Shown one piece after another: positions 4,916 to 10,670 of a stretch of 10,670 nt of DNA (its first letter is position 1; each line of letters opens with the position of its first letter). Origin of the DNA: an uncultured Burkholderiales bacterium (GTDB lineage Bacteria; Pseudomonadota; Gammaproteobacteria; Burkholderiales; Burkholderiaceae_D). Under the pieces are notes generated by a model. That model made no database searches. It saw nothing but the letters and a program-made list of their open reading frames with translations, and had not been told where the DNA came from. The position numbers and the translations under genes were made by a program. The DNA is taken from assembly GCA_937872165.1 (NCBI GenBank), contig CALMOR010000093.1, forward strand, positions 1,187-11,856, written 5' to 3'.

Positions 4916-6543
4916 TCGACGATGCGGTCCGCGACGCGCAGCGCGTTCGCGATGATCGTCAGCGTCGGGTTCACCGCGCCGATCGAAGGGAAGAAGCTCG
5001 CGTCGGTCACGTATAGGTTGTCGAGCTCGTGGGCCTTGCAGTCGACGTCGAGGACCGACGTCGCCGGATCGGTGCCGAAGCGCAGCGTGCCGGCCTGGTG
5101 CGCGGTGCCGCCGATCGGGATGTCCTTGCCGAGATAGAGGCTGCGATCGAAGAGGTGCGGATGCATGTCGAGCTTCGACGTCAGGTCCTGCAGCTTGGCG
5201 CGCAGTCGACGATGGGCCTCGAGGTTGTTCGGCACGAGGTCGAGCACGATGCGGCCGTCCTCGTAGCGGATGCGGTTCCGCGGCGATGGAAGATCTTCCG
5301 ACGTGAGCCAGAAGTCCACCGAGTGCTGCGCCATCCACTCGAACGGCTTGTCGGGGAACCATTGCAGGAAGCCGGGCAGGCCCTCGCCGCGGATCTGCGC
5401 GCCGTCCGACTTGCCGACCATCTGGATGTGGCCGAGCGGATAGGGCCAGTCGTCCGCGTCGTCGTTCGTTCCGAAATAGAAGTCGTTGAGGCCGAGCGTC
5501 TTCTGGAAGCGCGTCGGGTTCGGCGTGCGCGAGATCGCGAGCACGGTCGAGTTGTTGTGCCGCATGTAGTTGCGGCCCACCTGGTCCGATCCGTTCGCGA
5601 GTCCCTTCGGGTGCCGATCGTTCGCCGAGCGCAGCATCAGCAGCGCCGACGACAGCGCGCCGCAGGCCACGACGACGAGGTCGCCCGACACGGTCGTGCG
5701 TTCGGTGCCGCCGTCGACCTTCCGCTCGATGCCGACCGCGACCACCGTGCGGCCCGGCGCGTCGGTGATCAGCCGGTCGACGTAGGCGCCGGTCCACAGC
5801 GTCAGGTTCGGGTGCGCCGCGAGCGCGGGATCGACGCAGACGATCTGCGCATCGGCCTTGCCGTTGGTCGCGCACGGATAGCCGTCGAAGGCCTCGCACT
5901 TGATGCACGGCGACTGCGGCGACGGCACGCCGTCCTTCTCGTCGAGCAGCACGCCGACCGGCAGATGGAAGGGCTTGTGGCCGGCCGCGATCAGTCCGTC
6001 GAACAGCTGCCGGATGCGCGGCTCGTGCTGCACCGGCGGGTACGCGTAGGGACCGCTCGACCACGGCTCGGTCGGGTCCTCGCCGCGACGGCCGTGCACG
6101 TGATACAGCGTCTCGGCCTGCTGGTAGTAGGGCTCGAACACGTCGTAGCCCACCGGCCACGCGGGCGACAGGCCGTCCGCATGACGGAGCTCGCCGAAGT
6201 CGCGCTCGCGCAGCCGGAACAGCACCGCGCCGTAGACCTTGCTGTTGCCGCCGACGTAGTAGTGCAGCCCCGGATGGAAGACCTTGCCGTCCGCGCCGTA
6301 CCAGCTCTCCTTCGCTTGATAGCGGGCCTCGTTGAAGACGATCTGGCTGTTCCAGTTGGCCGGTTCGCGCGGCAGATAGCCGCCGCGTTCGAGCAACAGC
6401 ACCCGCTTGCCGGTCTGCGCGAGGCGCCAAGCCATCGTGCCGCCGCCCGGACCGGAGCCGATGATGACGACGTCGTAGTGCGTGCTCTGCGGTTGGTCCA
6501 TGCGCGGTCCGGTGACGAGGGAAGGGTGACGCGGGCGGATCAT
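4903..6543 (-). CDS. GMC-family FAD-dependent oxidoreductase
   Basis: A 546-residue flavoprotein oxidising an alcohol group of an unknown substrate (choline dehydrogenase/glucose oxidase superfamily). The FAD-binding motif VVIIGSGPGGG (25-35) is followed by E52 at the end of the second strand. YYVGGNSKVYGAVLFR (95-110) is the conserved FAD-contact region. The C-terminal domain carries the expected catalytic pair: H482 in GGTAHQAGTLRFG and N525 in GAVNPTLTIIANAL. A cysteine group (C213, C216, C224, C236) sits in the middle, a pattern I recall from some bacterial GMC proteins. No signal peptide or Tat motif is seen, so it is probably cytoplasmic. The start is uncertain: ATG at 6543 has GGGGA a few bases upstream, while ATG at 6501 leaves a more usual short N-terminus (MDQPQ). 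It lies 102 bp after the GT39 gene and ends 12 bp from the convergent GST gene. Link to either neighbour group is unproven. Confidence 0.88.
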   Translation of the reverse strand: MIRPRHPSLVTGPRMDQPQSTHYDVVIIGSGPGGGTMAWRLAQTGKRVLLLERGGYLPREPANWNSQIVFNEARYQAKESWYGADGKVFHPGLHYYVGGNSKVYGAVLFRLRERDFGELRHADGLSPAWPVGYDVFEPYYQQAETLYHVHGRRGEDPTEPWSSGPYAYPPVQHEPRIRQLFDGLIAAGHKPFHLPVGVLLDEKDGVPSPQSPCIKCEAFDGYPCATNGKADAQIVCVDPALAAHPNLTLWTGAYVDRLITDAPGRTVVAVGIERKVDGGTERTTVSGDLVVVACGALSSALLMLRSANDRHPKGLANGSDQVGRNYMRHNNSTVLAISRTPNPTRFQKTLGLNDFYFGTNDDADDWPYPLGHIQMVGKSDGAQIRGEGLPGFLQWFPDKPFEWMAQHSVDFWLTSEDLPSPRNRIRYEDGRIVLDLVPNNLEAHRRLRAKLQDLTSKLDMHPHLFDRSLYLGKDIPIGGTAHQAGTLRFGTDPATSVLDVDCKAHELDNLYVTDASFFPSIGAVNPTLTIIANALRVADRIVERMR

Positions 6544-6645
6544 CGGTCCCCGCGCCGCCGCTGTCCACGCGCTTGGCAGACCGCGGCCATCGTGCGACGT
6601 TCCGTTCGCAGCCGTCGACGGGCCGCGGGCCGCGGGCGGACGAGG
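6544..6645. other. Intergenic gap between GT39 and GMC genes, with GC-rich dyad
   Basis: This 102-bp gap on the minus-strand row contains a 7-bp direct duplication CCGCGGG at 6623-6629 and 6630-6636, which is also self-complementary (CCGCGG palindromes). It lies just after the GT39 stop. No T-run follows, and I could not identify a promoter for the GMC gene with confidence. Confidence 0.35.
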
Positions 6646-8316
6646 TCAACGGGCGTCGCGTCTCCTGACCAGGACCACGCCTCCTTCCTCGAACAGCCGC
6701 TCGACGTCCGCATCGGCAGGCAGCCGGTCGATGCGCGTCAGCGCGAGCTCGCCCGGCGCGGGCGCACCGATCGGCGTCACGCGTTCGCGATGGACCGCGA
6801 AGCTCGGCATGTGGAAGTTCCACGTCACCGCGGGTTCGGGCCGCGCCTTCGCGACCAGCGCGGCGCGCTCGACGGGTCCTTCGAGGACTTCGCCGACGAG
6901 CGGCGCGCCGACGAGGCAGAGCGACAGCGTCGCGCCGATCGACGCTTCGAGGACCCGCGTGGCGACACGTCGCGCGCGCCGTTCGTCGTCGTCGACCGGG
7001 CGCGTCTCGCGACGGCGTCGCGGCCGAGCGATCGCGGTCAGCGCGAGCGCCGCGGCGGCCCATGCCACCGGACGGTAGAAAGCCGGCGTCGCGACGGCGG
7101 TGCGCGCGGCCATCGCGCGATAGAACGCGTCGTGGATCCAGCCGACGGATGCCGCGTGCGTCAGGAGGTCGGGCAGCGCGACGACGAAGGCGACCAGCAT
7201 CAGCACCGGGATCGCCGCGAGCCACAGCCGCTTCACGCGATCGCGCTCCATCGCGCACAGCACGAACAGCGGCGTGCAGCCGTACAGCGCGTAGTGCGGC
7301 AGCTTGGTGCCCGACAGCGAGAAGAAGGCGACGACGAAGAGGCACCAGATCCACAGGAAGGTCTTCAGCGGATCGAGCGAGCGCGACCGGAGGCCGTCGA
7401 CGAGCGAGCCGATCGCCGACAGCAGCCACGCGAGCCACGGCCACAGCAGCAGCGGCACCATCGCCACGTAGTAGAACGCGCTGCCCGAATGGTTCTGCAG
7501 CGTGCCGGTGAAGCGCTCGACGTTGTGGCGGAGCAGGAAGCCGTCGACGAAGTCGCGGCCGTGGATCGCCAGCGCCGCGACGTACCACGGTGCCGCGACG
7601 ACGACGAGGATGGCCCAGCCGACCGGATCGAAGAACAGCCGGACCGCGGCGCGGACCGTGAAGCGATGCGGGACGAAGCGGCCGGTCAGCGCGTAGAGGA
7701 ACACGGCCGCGACCGGGATCAGGATCGCGACCGGGCCCTTGGTCAGGACGCCGAGCGCGATCCACAGGTAGGCGCGGTACAGCGCGGGCCGGCTCATCGC
7801 GACGTTGAGCGACGGCGCGAACGGACCCGCCTTCGAGCGCGCCTCGACGACACGCCATGCATCGAAGAGCGCGAGCGCGATCAGCGCGTTGAGCAGCGCG
7901 TCGGCCGTGGCCGCGCGACCGATCACGAACACGCCGAGGCTGGTGGCGGCGATGCCGCAGCCGAAGAGCGCGTTGCGCGCGCCGATGCGCGGCGCCGCGA
8001 ACACCGCGACGGCCTGGCACCACGCGGCCGTGGCGATGACCGACGGGAAGCGGAAAGCGAACTCGTTCACGCCGAAGACCAGGACCGACGCGGCCTGCAG
8101 CCAGTAGATCAGGATCGGCTTGTCGAAGCGATGCGCCCCGTTCAGGTAGGTCGACAGGAAGTCGTGACGCTCGAGCATCTCGCGCGTCGCCTCGGAGAAC
8201 GCGCCCTCGTCGACGTCGAACAGCGGTGCCGCGCCGAGGCGGATCGACAGGAGGAGCAACGGCGCGAGGAACGCGAGCCAGGTCGTGCGTCGGTCGAGGG
8301 GAGCGTGAGTATTCAA
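6646..8316 (-). CDS. GT39/ArnT-type integral membrane glycosyltransferase
   Basis: A 556-residue multispanning inner-membrane enzyme of the PMT/ArnT (GT-C) type, which takes a sugar from a polyprenyl-phosphate donor and transfers it to an acceptor outside the cytoplasm. After the first helix (about 12-28) comes the hallmark loop APLFDVDEGAFSEATREML (30-48) with D34, D36 and E37, then RFDKPILIYWLQA (63-75) with K66. About ten further hydrophobic segments follow up to about residue 460, including the typical SGTKLPHYALYGCTPLFVL block. A basic/acidic segment (RPRRRRETRPVDDDE) interrupts the last helices. The C-terminal domain has TWNFHMPSFAVHRE, similar to the soluble end of other bacterial family members. 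The start is TTG at 8316, with GAG about 5 bp upstream; the next residues (NTHAPLDRRTTW) lead directly into helix 1. It follows the GT2 gene by 154 bp. The acceptor (lipid A, glycan, protein) cannot be told. Confidence 0.87.
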   Translation of the reverse strand: MNTHAPLDRRTTWLAFLAPLLLLSIRLGAAPLFDVDEGAFSEATREMLERHDFLSTYLNGAHRFDKPILIYWLQAASVLVFGVNEFAFRFPSVIATAAWCQAVAVFAAPRIGARNALFGCGIAATSLGVFVIGRAATADALLNALIALALFDAWRVVEARSKAGPFAPSLNVAMSRPALYRAYLWIALGVLTKGPVAILIPVAAVFLYALTGRFVPHRFTVRAAVRLFFDPVGWAILVVVAAPWYVAALAIHGRDFVDGFLLRHNVERFTGTLQNHSGSAFYYVAMVPLLLWPWLAWLLSAIGSLVDGLRSRSLDPLKTFLWIWCLFVVAFFSLSGTKLPHYALYGCTPLFVLCAMERDRVKRLWLAAIPVLMLVAFVVALPDLLTHAASVGWIHDAFYRAMAARTAVATPAFYRPVAWAAAALALTAIARPRRRRETRPVDDDERRARRVATRVLEASIGATLSLCLVGAPLVGEVLEGPVERAALVAKARPEPAVTWNFHMPSFAVHRERVTPIGAPAPGELALTRIDRLPADADVERLFEEGGVVLVRRRDAR

Positions 8317-8346
8317 TTTCTCGTGACGACGAAGTCCGCTCGAACC

Positions 8347-8430
8347 TCAGCAGCGCGGCGGCTTGTTGATGCCCGACTCGAGCAGAAAGTGAGATCGGCT
8401 TGGAAACTCGATGACGATTGGACGAGGCAT
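8347..8430 (-). other. Possible small ORF (27 codons) between GT2 and GT39 genes
   Basis: ATG at 8430 to TGA at 8347 gives a 27-residue product beginning MPRPIVIEFPSR and ending NKPPRC. It lies in the 154-bp gap upstream of the GT39 gene, same strand. It has no clear ribosome binding site, its ATG lies within the hairpin at 8426-8448, and its third positions are less GC-biased than in the neighbours. I regard it as more likely non-coding leader than gene. Confidence 0.15.
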
Positions 8431-8448
8431 CCGAGCCCCCCGGATGCC
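8426..8448 (-). terminator. Hairpin downstream of the GT2 gene
   Basis: Perfect 8-bp arms GGCATCCG (8426-8433) and CGGATGCC (8441-8448) with a 7-nt loop lie 22 bp beyond the GT2 stop in the direction of transcription. No T-run follows on the minus strand, so it may act as an mRNA-stabilising stem or weak attenuator rather than a full terminator. Confidence 0.35.
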
Positions 8449-8470
8449 GCGGTCGGCGACGGAAGTGCCT

Positions 8471-9598
8471 CTAGCGCGGGTCCGGCTCGCTCCAGTCCGC
8501 GCGATCGTCGACCTTCTCCGGATGCCGCACCTGGTAGAGATCGGCCGCGCCCGACTCGAAGTAGATGCGCGCGAGGGTTTCCGACAGCACGCCGGTCGAC
8601 ACGAACTGCGCGCCCGCGATCACGCAGAAGAAGCCGAACAGCAGCAGCGGTCTGCCGCCGATGGGTTCGCCGAAACCGAACTTGACGATCGCGAGCCAGG
8701 TCAGCACGAGGCCGCCGACGGCGACCAGCGCCATGCCGACGCCGCCGAAGAAGTGCCCGGGCCGCGCGCGATAGCGCATGAAGAAGAATACCGAGATCAG
8801 GTCCAGCACCACGCGGAAGGTCCGCGAGATGCCGTACTTCGAAACGCCGTGCACCCGCGGGTGATGCGTCACCGCCTCCTCGGCGATGCGGCGCGGCGTC
8901 GTCACGGTGGCGAGCCATGCGGGGATGAAGCGATGCATCTCGCCGTAGAGGCGGATGCTCTTCAGCACGTCGGCGCGGAATGCCTTCAGGCTGCAGCCGT
9001 AGTCGTTCAGGCGCACGCCGACGACGCGCGCGATCAGCGCGTTGGCGATCTTCGACGGGATGGTGCGCAGCAGGTGGTCCTGCCGGTCGCGACGCCAACC
9101 GGCGACGCAGTCGAGGTCCTCGTTCAACAGGCGGGCGACGAGCCGCGGGATGTCGGCCGGGTCGTTCTGCAGATCGCCGTCGAGCGTGACGATGACGTCG
9201 CCGCGCGCCGCGTCGACGCCGGCCTGCATCGCGGCGGTCTGCTTGAAGTTCCGCATCAGTTCGAGCGGACGCACGTGCGGTCCGTAACGGGCGCGGGCGC
9301 GACGGATCTCGGCCGCGGTCGCGTCGATGCTGCCATCGTCGACGAGGATCAGTTCCCACGGACTCGGATAACGCGCGAGCGCCTCCTCGGTCCGCGCCAC
9401 GAACGGCGCGACGTTGTCGGCCTCGTTGTACATCGGCACGATGATCGACAGCCGATGCGGCGGCAGCGGGACGGCCGTCGCGTTCGCGGGCAGCGCGGGC
9501 AGCCCCTCCGTCGATGCCACGCGCACCGACGCGAACGCCGTGGACGGCGGGGTGGGCGGATCGTTCATCGAAGGCGAGTCGGGCATGGGGCGCGCCAT
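8471..9598 (-). CDS. GT2 glycosyltransferase, polyprenyl-phosphate-sugar synthase type (ArnC/DPM1/GtrB-like)
   Basis: A 375-residue enzyme that likely transfers a sugar from a nucleotide sugar to undecaprenyl phosphate on the cytoplasmic side of the inner membrane. The GT-A domain begins with LSIIVPMYNEADN (50-62), has the nucleotide-binding ILVDDGSIDAT (84-94), RNFKQTAAMQAG (116-127) and the metal motif TLDGDLQNDP (138-147; D140, D142). Two C-terminal hydrophobic helices (about 283-305 and 316-337) anchor it, as in GtrB/ArnC relatives. The annotated N-terminus is 49 residues longer than the domain needs, Pro/Ala-rich, with ATG codons also at 9586 and 9568, so the true start is uncertain; none has a good ribosome binding site. 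It lies between a YbhN-type membrane protein and a GT39 transferase on the same strand, which fits donor synthesis for the GT39 enzyme. The sugar is unknown. Confidence 0.9.
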   Translation of the reverse strand: MARPMPDSPSMNDPPTPPSTAFASVRVASTEGLPALPANATAVPLPPHRLSIIVPMYNEADNVAPFVARTEEALARYPSPWELILVDDGSIDATAAEIRRARARYGPHVRPLELMRNFKQTAAMQAGVDAARGDVIVTLDGDLQNDPADIPRLVARLLNEDLDCVAGWRRDRQDHLLRTIPSKIANALIARVVGVRLNDYGCSLKAFRADVLKSIRLYGEMHRFIPAWLATVTTPRRIAEEAVTHHPRVHGVSKYGISRTFRVVLDLISVFFFMRYRARPGHFFGGVGMALVAVGGLVLTWLAIVKFGFGEPIGGRPLLLFGFFCVIAGAQFVSTGVLSETLARIYFESGAADLYQVRHPEKVDDRADWSEPDPR

Positions 9599-9643
9599 TG
9601 TGCCCGATGGCTGTGGCGGGCTACCTACACTGCGATCGCGCGC

Positions 9644-9672
9644 CGGCGCCGACGCGCCGCGCGCGGGCGCCG
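9644..9672 (-). repeat. GC-rich inverted repeat just after the YbhN-type gene
   Basis: Arms CGGCGCC (9644-9650) and GGCGCCG (9666-9672) enclose a 15-nt GC-rich loop and start one base past the stop codon of the upstream gene in the transcription direction. No T-run follows. It could be a processing or stability stem in the 75-bp gap before the GT2 gene. Confidence 0.3.
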
Positions 9673-9673
9673 A

Positions 9674-10600
9674 TCAGTCCGGGTGCGATCCGGGCAGGAC
9701 GATCGCGGCGAAGGCGCCCGCTGCGAGCGCGAGCGCGAGCACCACCGCATGCAGGACCAGCGCCGCTTCGAGCCCGGCCTGCAACGGCAGGTCGCGGGTT
9801 CGCATCAACGCGGCCGCGCCGGCTTCGAAAGTGCCGAAGCCCGCGACGCCCTGGATCGGCAGGATCGACGCGAGCTCCGCGCCGATCGCTCCGAGGAGCG
9901 GCACGCCGCTGTCGTGCGCATCGACGACGACCGAGAGCAGCCACGCTTCGGCGATCAGCTTGACGGTCCAGTTGCCGAGGGTCCACAGCCATCCGGACGC
10001 GTTGCGTCGCGTCGAGCGTTCGAGCAGCGCGTGAAGGCGATCGAGCCGCGAGCCGTTACCGACCGCGGTCGCGACGGGTCGACGATGCCTGCGCGCCCAC
10101 CACGGCACCGCCGAAGCCGCGACGACGATGACGGCGATCGCGGGCAGACGCCCTGCGATCGGAAGCCCGGGCCAGAACAGCGCCGCGAGACCGAGCACGA
10201 CGGTCGCGTCCTGTGCGCGCAGCCACAGCAACGAGACGATCGCGCGGCCGACGCCGATGCCGAAGCCGCGCGACAGGAGGACGGGGAAGGCCGCTTCGCC
10301 GCTGCGGAACGGCAGCACGTTGACCAGCGCGTTGTGGACCAGCGTGACGCGAAGGATGCGCAGATAGCGTCGCAGCGGGCCGTCGTCGTCGACGATCTCG
10401 TCGCGGAACTCGCCGGCGATGCGGGCTCCACGCATCGCATAGCTCGCCGCGAACAGCAGCGCGACGCCGACCAGCGCGCCGAGGTCGATCCGTGCGAGCC
10501 GTTCGCCGACGCCCTGCCAGCGCGCATCGGCGACGATCCATCCGAGCATCGCGATCGAGATGACGATCGCGACGCCGCGCAGGAGGACCGTCCGCGTCAC
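9674..10600 (-). CDS. Lysylphosphatidylglycerol synthase TM region / YbhN-family (UPF0104) membrane protein
   Basis: A 308-residue polytopic inner-membrane protein with about eight hydrophobic segments, no soluble synthase domain, and the length of stand-alone LPG_synthase_TM proteins. Conserved motifs are NVLPFRSGEAAFPVLLSRGFG (94-114), with P97, R99, G101 and E102, and the C-terminal ILPIQGVAGFGTFEAGAAAL (about 245-264), both typical of the family. Members next to polyprenyl-phosphate glycosyltransferases have been proposed to act as flippases or lipid-transport proteins, but no activity is proven for most. The start is GTG at 10600; its first four bases form a GTGA overlap with the stop of an upstream frame, suggesting translational coupling. 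It precedes the GT2 gene by 75 bp on the same strand, so a joint role in envelope glycosylation is likely. A GCGAGC triplet repeat (9723-9740) encodes part of the last helix (Leu-Ala-Leu-Ala). Confidence 0.82.
   Translation of the reverse strand: MTRTVLLRGVAIVISIAMLGWIVADARWQGVGERLARIDLGALVGVALLFAASYAMRGARIAGEFRDEIVDDDGPLRRYLRILRVTLVHNALVNVLPFRSGEAAFPVLLSRGFGIGVGRAIVSLLWLRAQDATVVLGLAALFWPGLPIAGRLPAIAVIVVAASAVPWWARRHRRPVATAVGNGSRLDRLHALLERSTRRNASGWLWTLGNWTVKLIAEAWLLSVVVDAHDSGVPLLGAIGAELASILPIQGVAGFGTFEAGAAALMRTRDLPLQAGLEAALVLHAVVLALALAAGAFAAIVLPGSHPD
9723..9740. repeat. Short 6-bp tandem repeat (GCGAGC x3) in a transmembrane helix
   Basis: Three perfect copies of GCGAGC lie in the coding sequence of the YbhN-type gene and encode alternating Leu/Ala in the last membrane segment. 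A six-base unit keeps the frame if copy number changes. Such repeats are common in GC-rich genes for hydrophobic helices. Confidence 0.5.
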
Positions 10601-10670
10601 GGCGCCGCAGTCGCCGTAGCGTGACGCGGCAGCATCGCGTCGAGGCGCGGCGCGGCGAGGGTCGCGGCCC
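10597..10670 (-). CDS. 3' end of an unidentified gene (start lies beyond right edge)
   Basis: A minus-strand frame is open from the right edge to a TGA at 10599-10597, overlapping the GTG start of the YbhN-type gene as GTGA. The 23 visible residues (AATLAAPRLDAMLPRHATAT, then AAP) are too few to identify. Support comes from the strong G/C bias at third positions and the 4-bp stop/start overlap typical of operon genes. By context it could be another envelope or glycolipid gene. Confidence 0.45.
   Translation of the reverse strand, partial: AATLAAPRLDAMLPRHATATAAP

Noticed and set aside
4667..8023. Long minus-strand open frame (about 1118 codons) overlapping the GMC and GT39 genes in another phase
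   Set aside because: It is an Arg/Ala-rich out-of-phase reading of the real GMC and GT39 genes, with no recognisable domain.
5029..8685. Very long plus-strand open frame (about 1218 codons) antisense to the GMC and GT39 genes
   Set aside because: Its translation is an Arg/Ala/Asp/Glu-rich low-complexity product without family motifs. Long antisense frames are expected in GC-rich genes, and both genes on the other strand have intact motifs from end to end.
9621..9634. TACACT hexamer resembling a plus-strand -10 element
   Set aside because: It would drive transcription into the 3' end of a minus-strand gene, no -35 is present and no plus-strand gene follows.
4891..9672. Hairpins after several minus-strand stops as canonical intrinsic terminators
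   Set aside because: None is followed by a T-run in the direction of transcription, so they are listed only as stems with low confidence.
8411..10624. Plus-strand open frame (737 codons) antisense to GT2 and YbhN-type genes
   Set aside because: Arg/Asp/His-rich low-complexity product, explained as the mirror of two well-supported minus-strand genes.
1..10670. Defence island, CRISPR, prophage or transposon
   Set aside because: No repeat-spacer array, transposase, integrase, nuclease or toxin-antitoxin pair was seen; gene content is metabolic and envelope-related.

Overview
The window is GC-rich (roughly 68-70% by eye), with strong G/C preference at third codon positions and weak or absent Shine-Dalgarno sequences. 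It reads as a chromosomal segment of a high-GC Pseudomonadota, most likely a betaproteobacterium (Burkholderiales-like). That placement is an inference from composition and gene families, not a computed assignment. I see no tRNA, rRNA, CRISPR array, insertion sequence, integrase or phage gene.

Layout. (1) Positions 1-1374, minus strand: the N-terminal half of a GH63/MGH1-like glucosidase that runs off the left edge. (2) 1375-1538: a divergent intergenic region with two inverted repeats and a possible promoter. (3) 1539-4890, plus strand: five tightly packed genes (DoxX-like membrane protein, divergent cupin, SMP-30/gluconolactonase-type hydrolase, two-domain VOC protein, zeta-like glutathione S-transferase). 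They overlap or sit within 36 bp of each other and look like one operon, probably for small-molecule catabolism or detoxification. The substrate cannot be read from the sequence. (4) 4903-10670, minus strand: a GMC flavin oxidoreductase (ends 12 bp from the GST gene, tail to tail), a GT39/ArnT-type membrane glycosyltransferase, a GT2 polyprenyl-phosphate-sugar synthase type glycosyltransferase, an LPG-synthase-TM/YbhN-type membrane protein, and the last codons of one more gene at the right edge.

How the genes could work together. The minus-strand trio fits a lipid-carrier glycosylation module: the GT2 enzyme would charge a polyprenyl phosphate with a sugar on the cytoplasmic face, a membrane protein may assist transport or flipping, and the GT39 enzyme would transfer the sugar to an envelope acceptor outside the cytoplasmic membrane. 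The GMC enzyme is last in that row and may be unrelated. In the plus-strand row, a lactonase-like enzyme, a metal-dependent VOC protein and a glutathione-dependent isomerase-like protein suggest ring-opening, lactone-opening or isomerisation chemistry, but no complete known pathway is visible.

Nothing here is clearly a new defence or mobile system. The points most worth a second look are a 9-bp degenerate tandem repeat inside the VOC gene where its last module looks shortened, the unassigned five-gene plus-strand operon, the cupin with altered metal-ligand positions, and an operator-like dyad upstream of the operon.
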